The position numbers and the translations under genes are program-made. A model generated the notes under the pieces. The model saw only the letters and a list, made by a program, of their open reading frames with translations, made no database searches and was not told where the DNA came from. Shown here in pieces: positions 34,287-42,550 of a stretch of DNA of 64,000 bases (positions are counted from its first letter, which is position 1; every line of letters starts with the position of its first letter). Origin of the DNA: Litorimonas sp964352855 (GTDB lineage: Bacteria > Pseudomonadota > Alphaproteobacteria > Caulobacterales > Maricaulaceae); NCBI GenBank assembly GCA_964352855.1, contig CAYGTR010000013.1, positions 4,914-68,913 on the forward strand, written 5' to 3'.

Positions 34287-34392
34287 TGTTTAAAGCATCA
34301 GCCGATTACGGCCATAAAGCGCTTTCTGCTTGAGTTTAAAGCCCGGCTCTATATCAAGGATTCCTAGTTGATTTGAATAGTTTGGTTCCTTC

Positions 34393-34914
34393 ATGAAACT
34401 CATTAAGCCCTCTTATAATTACGACGAACTGATCGTCAGCGGCGAGAAAAGCCTTTTTGGCCCCGGCAATGCGAAACTACCGCTCCCGCCTATGCTTATG
34501 CTCGACCGTATCACACATATTGACGATGAGAGCGGTGAGCACGGAAAAGGCCATATTATTGCAGAGCTGGACGTCAATCCAGACCTTTGGTTTTTTGAAT
34601 GTCACTTCCGCGGCGACCCCGTTATGCCCGGTTGCTTGGGCCTTGATGCCATGTGGCAGCTCGTCGGCTTTTGGTTAGGCTGGACAGGCTCTCCGGGTCG
34701 CGGACGGGCGCTTGGCGTCGGTGAGGTGAAATTCACAGGACAAGTTACGCCGGACGTTAAAAAAGTGCGATATGAAATTGACTTAAAACGCGTTATTCGC
34801 CGCAAGCTCGTCCTCGGTATGGCAGACGGGCGTATGTTTGCAGATGACGAAGAAATCTATAAAGCCAAAGATCTGAAAGTTGGGTTGTTTATCCCCGAGG
34901 ATGGAGAGAAATAA
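34393..34914 (+). CDS. fabA: 3-hydroxydecanoyl-ACP dehydratase/isomerase
   Basis: This 173-residue hotdog protein has the catalytic His in FECHFRGDPVMPGC and Asp in LGLDAMWQLVGF, matching FabA rather than FabZ in both length and motif. It dehydrates 3-hydroxydecanoyl-ACP and isomerises trans-2 to cis-3, starting unsaturated fatty-acid synthesis. Its stop and the fabB start share a base (TAATG), so the two are translationally coupled, the arrangement expected for a FabA/FabB pair. Confidence 0.96.
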   Translation: MKLIKPSYNYDELIVSGEKSLFGPGNAKLPLPPMLMLDRITHIDDESGEHGKGHIIAELDVNPDLWFFECHFRGDPVMPGCLGLDAMWQLVGFWLGWTGSPGRGRALGVGEVKFTGQVTPDVKKVRYEIDLKRVIRRKLVLGMADGRMFADDEEIYKAKDLKVGLFIPEDGEK

Positions 34915-36128
34915 TGCGCCGCGTTGTTGTTACCGGATTAGGAATTGTCTCTTGTATCGGCAATGATGCTGATACAGTTGCTGAAAGTTTAAAGGCCGGC
35001 AAAAGCGGCATTACCAAAGATGAGAAGATGGCGGAACTTGGCTTTCGAAGTCAAATTTCCGGGCGCCCGACGATCGACCCCAAAGAATTTGTCGACAAAC
35101 GATCAATGCGTTTTATGGCTGACGCGGCCGGCTGGAGTGCGGTTTCCATGCAACAGGCTATCGATGATGCGCAGCTGACTGAAGATCATGTTTCGAATGA
35201 ACGCACAGGAATTATTGCCGGATCAGGCGGCCCAAGCTCGCTCGAAATTGTTCGCGCGGCAGACATCACGCGGAAAAATAATTCGCCAAAGCGTATCGGG
35301 CCGTTCGCTGTGCCAAAAGCGATGTCCTCGACAGTATCCGCAACATTGGCGACACATTTTAAAATTAAAGGTGTTAATTTCTCAATTACCTCAGCTTGCA
35401 CAACATCTCTGCACTGTATCGGTGCGGCAGCCGAGCAGATCCAATGGGGTAAGCAAGATATCATGTTTGCCGGGGGCGGCGAAGAAGTCGAATGGACAAT
35501 GTCATCCCTGTTTGATGCTATGGGCGCGATGAGCAGCAAATATAATGATGCCCCTGAAACAGCATCCCGCGCATTTGACGTTACACGTGATGGCTTTGTC
35601 ATTGCCGGCGGCGCAGGCATGGTTGTTCTCGAGGAATATGAACATGCCGTCGCGCGTGGTGCCAAAATTTATGCTGAAATCGTCGGTTATGCCGCGACCT
35701 CTGATGGTTACGACATGGTGGCACCCAGCGGCGAGGGTGCAGAGCGCGCAATGCGTATGGCACTCAAAGATGCAGGGTTAGAAAGTGTCGATTATATCAA
35801 TCCTCATGCCACATCTACGCCTGTTGGCGACATTGCGGAGACACAAGCCATTCACCGTGTTTTCGGCGAAAAGGGTCCTTATGTCTCTGCCACAAAATGC
35901 CTGACCGGTCACAGCTTAGGCGCTGCAGGCGTGCAGGAAGCAATCTACACACTTTTAATGATGGATCGCGGCTTTGTCGCTCCTAGCATTAATATCAATG
36001 AGATTGATCCGGAAATTCCTACCATCAATATTGCGCGAGACATGATAGAAACCGAGATCAAGACCGCCATGTCCAACAGCTTTGGCTTTGGCGGCACAAA
36101 TGGCAGCGTGATATTTGCGAAAGTTTAA
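34914..36128 (+). CDS. fabB: Beta-ketoacyl-ACP synthase I
   Basis: This 404-residue thiolase-fold condensing enzyme has catalytic Cys in ITSACTTSLHC and the His pair in NPHATSTPVGD and LTGHSLGAAG. FabB extends cis-3-decenoyl-ACP made by FabA and is essential for unsaturated fatty acids in organisms using this route. It overlaps fabA by one base. The 160-nt gap to the convergent LuxR-type gene contains a small perfect palindrome. Confidence 0.96.
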   Translation: MRRVVVTGLGIVSCIGNDADTVAESLKAGKSGITKDEKMAELGFRSQISGRPTIDPKEFVDKRSMRFMADAAGWSAVSMQQAIDDAQLTEDHVSNERTGIIAGSGGPSSLEIVRAADITRKNNSPKRIGPFAVPKAMSSTVSATLATHFKIKGVNFSITSACTTSLHCIGAAAEQIQWGKQDIMFAGGGEEVEWTMSSLFDAMGAMSSKYNDAPETASRAFDVTRDGFVIAGGAGMVVLEEYEHAVARGAKIYAEIVGYAATSDGYDMVAPSGEGAERAMRMALKDAGLESVDYINPHATSTPVGDIAETQAIHRVFGEKGPYVSATKCLTGHSLGAAGVQEAIYTLLMMDRGFVAPSININEIDPEIPTINIARDMIETEIKTAMSNSFGFGGTNGSVIFAKV

Positions 36129-36259
36129 GCTGCGGAAAGTGTAGCGACACTCAGAAACATGTAAAAGCTTGGCATTTCGGGGCACTGATTTGCCAAATGG
36201 GACATAACTCAATAGCGCCGCTACATGACCAATATTGCCAAATATATCGAAATGCCTAC

Positions 36260-36275
36260 CCCTACATTTGTAGGG
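36260..36275. repeat. Perfect 16-nt palindrome between fabB and the LuxR-type gene
   Basis: CCCTACA (36260-36266) and TGTAGGG (36269-36275) form a 7-bp stem with a TT centre, 14 nt past the stop of the minus-strand LuxR-type gene. It could end that transcript or act as a binding site for a dimeric regulator. No T-tract follows on either strand. Confidence 0.45.
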
Positions 36276-36289
36276 CAAGCCCATTATCT

Positions 36290-37069
36290 CTAAGGCAAGA
36301 TTAGTCCTAATCGAATAGCCTGCGTGACAGTATGCGTGCGGTTGGTTGTCCCTAACCGCTTTGATAGATTTTTAAGATAATCACGTATGGAATATTCAGA
36401 TATTTTTAAAATCGTTCCAATTTCCCAATTCGTCTTTCCGCGCGCAACGAGCGTTAAAACTTCACGCTCCCTATCCGTCAGCGTTAAAAGCTTGGGCTCT
36501 TCGGGCATTTCAGTCAGTTGATTGAGACGCTCAAACGCTTTGCGTACCAAAACTTCTAGCGCCACAAGATCTTCGAGAGACAGTTCAAAATCGGTTGCAC
36601 GACCCAGCGACATCAATCCCGGTGCAGTTCGCACCTGTAAAATGGGAAAGCAAATCCCAAATTTCAGGCCATGTGATTGTGACCGTCTCACATGCGCTAT
36701 TTGGTCTTCTGACAAGGCTTCGAATGCCTCACGCCATCTAAAGGGAACTGAAACGCGAAACCCGTGAAGAACCAATGGGCTACGGGTCATCAAATCCCCC
36801 GTCTCCACCAGCTCTTTCATCAATGCATCAGCCCCGCGGGACAGATGGAACTGACGCGGTATATCTCTTGGGGATTGGTTGCCTTTTTTGGGTGGGAGCA
36901 AACGCCCCATAGAGGCGAAGGTAAATTCAAACGCTGCAATGGACTCGCAAAATACATCAAAGGTCATTTGAGGCGTTCCCGCCTCAGCGATCGCATGTGT
37001 CCATGTCTTGAGACTATTTATATCAAATTTAGAAGGGTCAGAATTGTGACCTTGCATCGTCGCAAGCAT
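36290..37069 (-). CDS. LuxR-type transcriptional regulator (solo) between fabB and fabI
   Basis: I start at ATG 37069 because GGGGAGG lies 7 nt upstream; the longer in-frame ATG at 37171 has no such site. This gives 259 residues. The C-terminal 65 residues are a LuxR helix-turn-helix (LTLTDREREVLTLVARGKTNWEIGTIL). The N-terminal domain shows a weak autoinducer-domain pattern with SPLVLHGF and PFRWREAF, but the Asp of the D-P pair is replaced by Ser. No synthase gene is nearby. It is transcribed against fabAB and divergently from fabI, so control of fatty-acid genes is a testable inference. Confidence 0.82.
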   Translation of the reverse strand: MLATMQGHNSDPSKFDINSLKTWTHAIAEAGTPQMTFDVFCESIAAFEFTFASMGRLLPPKKGNQSPRDIPRQFHLSRGADALMKELVETGDLMTRSPLVLHGFRVSVPFRWREAFEALSEDQIAHVRRSQSHGLKFGICFPILQVRTAPGLMSLGRATDFELSLEDLVALEVLVRKAFERLNQLTEMPEEPKLLTLTDREREVLTLVARGKTNWEIGTILKISEYSIRDYLKNLSKRLGTTNRTHTVTQAIRLGLILP

Positions 37070-37260
37070 ATATAAGCCTCCCCAATCGTTATAATATTCA
37101 TACGCACCAAACTTAACTAAAGTTGCATATAATGAAGGTGTTAGTTTTAGAAAATTACATGCGCAGAGCATTTTCTTTTTAGCAATCTGCGAAATTCCTC
37201 TCTAGTCGCCGCCGTCTGAATCCCTTATGCAGACTATAAATTTATATACAGGATTTAAAC

Positions 37261-38106
37261 ATGACTGACACCTCATCAGCATTTGAAGGTTTCCCCCAAG
37301 GCACACTCATGAAGGGTAAGCGCGGACTCATCATGGGCGTGGCAAATAAGAACTCTATTGCGTGGGCAATTGCTCGCCAACTCGCGGCTCAAGGCGCGGA
37401 ACTGGCCTTCACCTATCAAGGCGATGCCTTATTACGCCGGGTGAAGCCTCTCGCCGAGAGCATTGGGTCGAACATTCTATGTGAATGCGACGTTACGGAT
37501 GATGCTACAATGGACAGCACATTTGCAACATTGAAAGATAAATGGGGTAAGATTGACTTTCTTGTCCACGCGATTGCCTTTGCGGGCAAAGATCAACTTG
37601 CGGGCTCATTTGTTGATAATACGACACGTGAAGGCTTTAAATCCGCAATGGATATTTCGGCTTATTCTTTTGTCGACTCCGCGCGTCGGGCCTCTGAGAT
37701 AATGAATGATGGCGGATCAATGGTCACATTGACCTATTTAGGGTCTGAACGCGTAATTCCGAATTATAACGTTATGGGCGTCGCGAAAGCCGCACTCGAG
37801 GCGTCTACACGTTACATTGCCGCCGATCTCGGCCCTCGCGGTATTCGCGTAAATGCGATTTCAGCCGGGCCAATTAAGACCTTAGCAGCCGCAGGTATCG
37901 GTTCAGGCCGCCATATGTTCCGCTTCAACAAAGCGGCGTCGGCACTTCAAGATAATACAGATCCGATGGGCGTTGCGGGTGCCGCGCTTTATCTTCTCTC
38001 TGACCTGGGATTATCCTGCACAGGCGAAACACATCACGTCGACGGCGGTTTCCATGCCATAGGAATGCCCCAAGAAGAGGCGCTGAAGGCAAGCTTGGAA
38101 AATTAA
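37261..38106 (+). CDS. fabI: Enoyl-ACP reductase (NADH)
   Basis: This 281-residue SDR-fold protein has the FabI-type cofactor start KRGLIMGVANKNSIAWAIA, catalytic Tyr and Lys in YNVMGVAKAALE (Y-x6-K) and the GPIKTLAAAGI loop that contacts triclosan in FabI. It reduces trans-2-enoyl-ACP, the last step in each elongation cycle. It is separated from fabAB by a divergent LuxR-type gene but belongs to the same functional cluster. A small hairpin with a T-rich tail follows the stop. Confidence 0.96.
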   Translation: MTDTSSAFEGFPQGTLMKGKRGLIMGVANKNSIAWAIARQLAAQGAELAFTYQGDALLRRVKPLAESIGSNILCECDVTDDATMDSTFATLKDKWGKIDFLVHAIAFAGKDQLAGSFVDNTTREGFKSAMDISAYSFVDSARRASEIMNDGGSMVTLTYLGSERVIPNYNVMGVAKAALEASTRYIAADLGPRGIRVNAISAGPIKTLAAAGIGSGRHMFRFNKAASALQDNTDPMGVAGAALYLLSDLGLSCTGETHHVDGGFHAIGMPQEEALKASLEN

Positions 38107-38112
38107 ATCAGT

Positions 38113-38136
38113 CGCTAATATTTAGCGTTTTAATTC
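38113..38136 (+). terminator. Terminator after fabI
   Basis: CGCTAA (38113-38118) and TTAGCG (38122-38127) form a 6-bp hairpin with a 3-nt loop, followed by TTTTAATTCTTT. It overlaps the last bases of the convergent RibD-like gene. Confidence 0.65.
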
Positions 38137-38564
38137 TTTAAGCGCGCAAAGAAATCAGACTTTATCTCTCTGGCTTCTTTTGCACAGAGCCCGATTTTTA
38201 CATCTACACCCGCTTCTTGTAAAAGCGCCGCGCCGCGCCAGTGCACGCGCGGATCCGGATCAATCACAGCAATAAAGCATTCGGAAATTTGGGCCTCTAT
38301 CAAGGCATTCGCACAGGGCCCTGTTTGTCCGTAATGAGAGCACGGCTCAAGCGTCACATAAGCGGTTGAGCCTTTGGCATCTGCGCCTGCGCTCATAAGG
38401 GCAATGGTTTCTGCATGAGGCCTGCCGCCATCGGCCGTGGCACCTTGGCCAATTATTTCACTTTTTTTGACAAGGACGCATCCAACGGCAGGGTTTTCTG
38501 CTGTTCGACCTTTTTGCGCCTCAGCCAATTGTAAAGCGAGGCGCATATATTTTTCATGATCCAT
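38130..38564 (-). CDS. RibD-type deaminase, deaminase domain only
   Basis: This 144-residue protein has the zinc-deaminase motifs HAETIAL and TLEPCSHYGQTGPCANAL exactly as in the N-terminal half of RibD, and FIAVIDPDPRV follows. Full RibD is about 350-380 residues, with a C-terminal reductase after the linker; here translation stops right at the linker (REIKSDFFARLKN). It probably deaminates the pyrimidine riboflavin precursor, needing a separate reductase elsewhere. A general nucleoside deaminase is less likely given the GQTGPC loop. Confidence 0.82.
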   Translation of the reverse strand: MDHEKYMRLALQLAEAQKGRTAENPAVGCVLVKKSEIIGQGATADGGRPHAETIALMSAGADAKGSTAYVTLEPCSHYGQTGPCANALIEAQISECFIAVIDPDPRVHWRGAALLQEAGVDVKIGLCAKEAREIKSDFFARLKN

Positions 38565-38612
38565 ACTATCGCTATAGCAGGCTTATTTATTCAGACCAGT
38601 TCGCTCGCCTGA

Positions 38613-38660
38613 TTAGCGGTTGAAAAATAGGTTTGAAATCACAACAAATGCAACATACAT
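38613..38660 (-). CDS. Possible 15-residue hydrophobic peptide
   Basis: On the minus strand ATG 38660 is preceded by TAGGAGACTATC, an excellent ribosome-binding site at the right distance. The frame runs 15 codons, encoding MYVAFVVISNLFFNR, to a TAA at 38613-38615. It sits about 49 nt upstream of the RibD-like start. It could be a small membrane peptide or a leader peptide. No conservation can be judged from one sequence, so this is speculative. Confidence 0.3.
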   Translation of the reverse strand: MYVAFVVISNLFFNR

Positions 38661-38806
38661 GATAGTCTCCTACGTCTTGTTATCGATACCTCTCTTATGC
38701 CTGAGCCTGTTGAGGTGAGAACAGACATTCCGTCATAACGTGCGCGCATTTTTGCAAGGCGCACAAAAGCACGTCACGATTTTACAGGATTCGGGCTTTT
38801 TTTGAG

Positions 38807-38835
38807 CAGTCTTTCGTAAACCGTGTGAAAGACTG
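38807..38835 (-). terminator. Hairpin beyond the gpmA stop
   Basis: CAGTCTTTC (38807-38815) pairs with GAAAGACTG (38827-38835), a perfect 9-bp stem with an 11-nt loop, 9 nt beyond the gpmA stop in its direction of transcription. On that strand it is followed by CTCAAAAAAA rather than T residues, so it may stabilise the 3' end. On the plus strand a run of seven T at 38797-38803 lies just before it. Confidence 0.4.
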
Positions 38836-38843
38836 AAATCTGT

Positions 38844-39569
38844 TTAAGCAATTTCGGGAAGGTCTTTCGCGCGGCTCTCATCCAGATAGCGCACAGATTT
38901 TGGTTTGAGCGTCTTCTCCTCCAGATTCAATAAAAGCGGATTCCCCGTTGGAAATTCAAATCCCGGAATATCCTCATCAGCCACATCAAAAATATCTTTC
39001 ATTAACGCCCGCAAACTATTCCCGTGTGCAGAAATAATGAGGTTTGACCCGGCTTTCAAAAACGGAACAATTTGACCTTTGTAATAAGGCAAAACGCGTT
39101 CTGTCGTAATTTTCAAGCTCTCACCCGTAGGTAATTCTTTCGGATCAATATGGGCATATTTGGCTTCTTGGGAGGGATGAAATTTATGATCCATGTCGAT
39201 TTGCGGTGGTGGTACGTCAAAACTACGGCGCCAAATATGAACTTGTTCATCACCATGTTTATCGCGGGTCTCTTGCTTATTCAGTCCTGTCAGCCCGCCA
39301 TAATGCCGTTCATTCAAATGCCAGTCTTTCGTCACCGGAATATACATTTGATCAATGCCTTCGAGCGCCAGCCAAAGTGTCTTGATGGCACGTTTTTGAT
39401 AGGACGTAAAAGCGGCATCAAATTGAATGTCTTCTTTGGCGATCAACTCACCTGCCTTAATCGCCTCGGCAATGCCCTTTTCCGTCAGGTCAACATCAAC
39501 CCAACCTGTAAAGCGGTTCTCTAAGTTCCATTGTGATTGCCCATGACGAACAAGGATAAGTTTGGTCAT
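38844..39569 (-). CDS. gpmA: 2,3-bisphosphoglycerate-dependent phosphoglycerate mutase
   Basis: This 241-residue histidine-phosphatase-fold enzyme has the phospho-His motif LVRHGQSQWNLENRFTGW at the N-terminus and HGNSLRALMK near residue 183. NERHYGGLTGLNK, typical of cofactor-dependent mutases, is also present. It interconverts 3- and 2-phosphoglycerate in glycolysis and gluconeogenesis. It lies 21 nt downstream of polA on the same strand and may be read through from it. Confidence 0.95.
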   Translation of the reverse strand: MTKLILVRHGQSQWNLENRFTGWVDVDLTEKGIAEAIKAGELIAKEDIQFDAAFTSYQKRAIKTLWLALEGIDQMYIPVTKDWHLNERHYGGLTGLNKQETRDKHGDEQVHIWRRSFDVPPPQIDMDHKFHPSQEAKYAHIDPKELPTGESLKITTERVLPYYKGQIVPFLKAGSNLIISAHGNSLRALMKDIFDVADEDIPGFEFPTGNPLLLNLEEKTLKPKSVRYLDESRAKDLPEIA

Positions 39570-39590
39570 TTTTTGATCTCCGATTTTACG

Positions 39591-42431
39591 CTAATGCGCA
39601 TCGTTCCAATTTTTCGCGGCGTGTGCCTCGACGACAAGAGGCACGCTTATATTGACCGCAGGCATCGCGGCATTTTCCATTATTGGCTTGACAATCGCAA
39701 TTAATTTATTGGCGTTATTTTCAGGCACCTCAAACACAAGTTCATCATGCACCTGTAAGAGCATCCGCGCGCCCTCAACACCGGAAATCGCCTCCGGCAT
39801 TCTGACCATAGCACGTCTCATAATATCGGCAGCCGCGCCTTGAATAGGCGCATTAATCGCTTGACGCTCGGCAAAGGCCCGCATCATTTGATTGCGATCC
39901 GCTATGCCTTTGATGTGGCACTTCCGCCCAAAGATGGTTTTGACGAAACCATGCTCGCGAGCCTCTGCTTTTGTGTCTTCCATATAGGCCTTAATCCCCG
40001 GAAATTTTTCAAAATAGCGCTTGATATACTCACCGGCTTCTGTGCGGCTGATACCGATATTTTTCGCCAAGCCAAAAGCGCTGATGCCGTAAATAATACC
40101 GAAGTTAATAGCCTTGGCATTACGGCGGATTTCAGGGGTCATCTCTGACAACGGGACATCAAACATTTCGCTTGCCGTCAGCGCATGAATATCAACACCA
40201 TCCGCGAAGGCTTGTTTCATCGTCTCAAGTTCGGCGACATGGGCCAGGATGCGTAATTCAATTTGCGAGTAATCTGCCGCGACCAAAACATGACCGCTTT
40301 CAGCTACAAAAGCATCACGGATTTTGCGACCTTCTTCTGTCCGTATCGGAATGTTTTGCAAGTTTGGATCGGAGGAGCTTAAGCGCCCTGTTGTCGTGGC
40401 TGCCAAAGCGTAGCTGGTATGAACGCGACCTGTATTCGCATTGATTTGTGTGACAAGGGCATCCGTATAGGTCGATTTTAACTTTGAATATCCGCGCCAA
40501 TCTAATATTGTTTGTGGAAGCGCTTCACCCTTATCGGCGAGTGTCTCTAAAACATCATGGCCCGTTTGCCACGCGCCGGTCTTGGTTTTCTTTCCGCCTT
40601 CAAGACCCATTTGATCAAATAATATTTCACCAATTTGTTTCGGGGACCCCACATTAAATTTGGCTCCCGCCAATTCATAAGCTTCGTCCTCAAGCCCTGC
40701 CATTTTTTGGGCAAACATTGCGGACAACCGCGAAAGTTCGGCCCGATCAACCTTGATGCCTTGATTTTCCATCTGGGCCACAACGGCCGGCAATTGACGA
40801 TCCATTGTCTCATAAACCGTCGTCACCTGTTCTTTCACCAATTTGGGTTTCAAAAATTTCCACAGCCGAAGTGTTACATCCGCATCTTCTGCCGCATAAG
40901 GCGTCGCGACATCCAATGAGATTTGGTCGAAGGTTTTTTGCGATTTACCCGTCCCTGCAATTTCTTTGAACGCAATAGGCTTATGCCCGAAATGCATCTC
41001 GCAGAGCTCATCCATGCCATGATTATGAAGACCCGTGCCCAGAACATATGAGATCAACATCGTGTCATCATAAGGCGCAGGGTGCAGACCGTAGCGGTGA
41101 AACACACCAAGGTCATATTTGAAATTCTGGCCGACTTTTAAAACACCCGGTGCGTGAAGCAGAGGCTCTAATGTGGCCAAAGCCTCGTTGAAGGGGACTT
41201 GTTTCGGCGCATCCCCACCAAACATATCTCCGCTCGTGCCTGATGTAGCGCCGTTTCCACCGACATGGCCTAAGGGAATATAACAGGCTTCATTATCTTC
41301 CACTGCCAAACACACACCAACCATTTTCGCGGCAGCGCTATCGAGGCTATTGGTCTCCAAATCAACAGCGACAACACCCGTTTCAAAGGCGCGCTTGACC
41401 CAATGTTTGAGCGTCCCAATATCCTGCACGCACACATATTTCTCTTTGTCGAATACAACATTGCGAGGCGCTTCGAAATCGGCAGGACTTTTGATAATTG
41501 TATCGTCTTTGCGCAGTCCATCCGTTTCGCCTTCCCCTAAGGCAGCACGGACGCGAGCCGTCAATGTGCGGAAAGTCATTTCTTCCAAGAAATCAAATAA
41601 GACCTCAGCATCAGGATCAGATACAGCAATATCTTCGAGCGGAATATCAACAGGCACATCTGTCATAAGTGTCACGAGCTCAAGCGAAACGCGCGCATTA
41701 TCGATATTAGACATCATTTTTTCACGGCGGCCCTTTTGCGGAATTTCGTCACATCTTTGTAAGAGCGTCTCTAAATCCCCGAATTCTTCGAGCAATGTGA
41801 CAGCCGTTTTCACGCCTATGCCGGGGACACCGGGAATATTATCGACGCTGTCGCCCGCAAGCGCTTGAATTTGGGTGACCATTTCAGGGCCCATGCCGAA
41901 TTTTTCGATGACTTCAGAAATACCGATGTCTTTATTCTTCATCGTATCTAGCATTCTGACACGGTTAGACACCAGTTGCATCAGGTCCTTATCCGAACTG
42001 ATAATCGTCACACGCGCACCTTTCGCTTCGGCTTGCCTCGCATAAGTCGCGATGATGTCATCCGCTTCATATCCCGACATTTCGATGGACGGCGCCCCAA
42101 AAGCGATCGTGGCTTGGCGAGTCAAAGGGAATTGTGGCACCAAATCTTCGGGCGGTGCGCCCCGATTGGCCTTATATTGGTCATAAATCTCGTTACGAAA
42201 GGTATGGCCGTTGGCATCGAATATAACGGCAAAATGCGTGGGGCGCGCATCGTCATTTTGTCCCTGTAGGAGTTTAAAGAGCATGTTGGAAAATCCGGCC
42301 ACTGCCCCAATCGGGAGCCCATCCGTTTTACGCGTTAAGGGTGGTAAGGCGTGGTAGGCCCGGAAAATATAGCCGGAGCCATCCACAAGGACGACATGAG
42401 AATTTTTATCGACAGGGGTGGACGTGGACAT
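39591..42431 (-). CDS. polA: DNA polymerase I
   Basis: A 946-residue, full-length, three-domain enzyme. The N-terminal 5'-3' exonuclease (1-300) starts VVLVDGSGYIFRAYHALP. A 3'-5' exonuclease domain (about 330-520) keeps the acidic VAVDLETNSLD and NFKYDLGVF motifs, so proofreading is probably retained. The polymerase domain has motif A DYSQIELRIL, motif B RRNAKAINFGIIYG and motif C QVHDELVFEV. It fills gaps and removes RNA primers in repair and lagging-strand maturation. Confidence 0.98.
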   Translation of the reverse strand: MSTSTPVDKNSHVVLVDGSGYIFRAYHALPPLTRKTDGLPIGAVAGFSNMLFKLLQGQNDDARPTHFAVIFDANGHTFRNEIYDQYKANRGAPPEDLVPQFPLTRQATIAFGAPSIEMSGYEADDIIATYARQAEAKGARVTIISSDKDLMQLVSNRVRMLDTMKNKDIGISEVIEKFGMGPEMVTQIQALAGDSVDNIPGVPGIGVKTAVTLLEEFGDLETLLQRCDEIPQKGRREKMMSNIDNARVSLELVTLMTDVPVDIPLEDIAVSDPDAEVLFDFLEEMTFRTLTARVRAALGEGETDGLRKDDTIIKSPADFEAPRNVVFDKEKYVCVQDIGTLKHWVKRAFETGVVAVDLETNSLDSAAAKMVGVCLAVEDNEACYIPLGHVGGNGATSGTSGDMFGGDAPKQVPFNEALATLEPLLHAPGVLKVGQNFKYDLGVFHRYGLHPAPYDDTMLISYVLGTGLHNHGMDELCEMHFGHKPIAFKEIAGTGKSQKTFDQISLDVATPYAAEDADVTLRLWKFLKPKLVKEQVTTVYETMDRQLPAVVAQMENQGIKVDRAELSRLSAMFAQKMAGLEDEAYELAGAKFNVGSPKQIGEILFDQMGLEGGKKTKTGAWQTGHDVLETLADKGEALPQTILDWRGYSKLKSTYTDALVTQINANTGRVHTSYALAATTTGRLSSSDPNLQNIPIRTEEGRKIRDAFVAESGHVLVAADYSQIELRILAHVAELETMKQAFADGVDIHALTASEMFDVPLSEMTPEIRRNAKAINFGIIYGISAFGLAKNIGISRTEAGEYIKRYFEKFPGIKAYMEDTKAEAREHGFVKTIFGRKCHIKGIADRNQMMRAFAERQAINAPIQGAAADIMRRAMVRMPEAISGVEGARMLLQVHDELVFEVPENNANKLIAIVKPIMENAAMPAVNISVPLVVEAHAAKNWNDAH

Positions 42432-42550
42432 AATGGCCTATTTTGGCTTAAAAGTTGCACGCTGTTTTTGAGGGGAAGTGCCGTGAAATTCAATAGCCTA
42501 GTCAGTATTCCCTTGTATAAAGTGCTTTAGGAAAAGGATAATGCGCGACA

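Noticed and set aside
26600..38100. A luxI-type autoinducer synthase near the three LuxR-type genes
   Set aside because: No gene in the window encodes the LuxI fold; all neighbouring frames are accounted for by other families.
38565..38843. FMN riboswitch upstream of the RibD-like gene
   Set aside because: I looked for the conserved AGGGTGAAATTCCC-type and ACCGGCGGT-type blocks and found neither.
41350..41868. 172-residue open frame antisense to polA
   Set aside because: It is Ser/Thr-rich and lies inside the polA exonuclease region; typical shadow frame.
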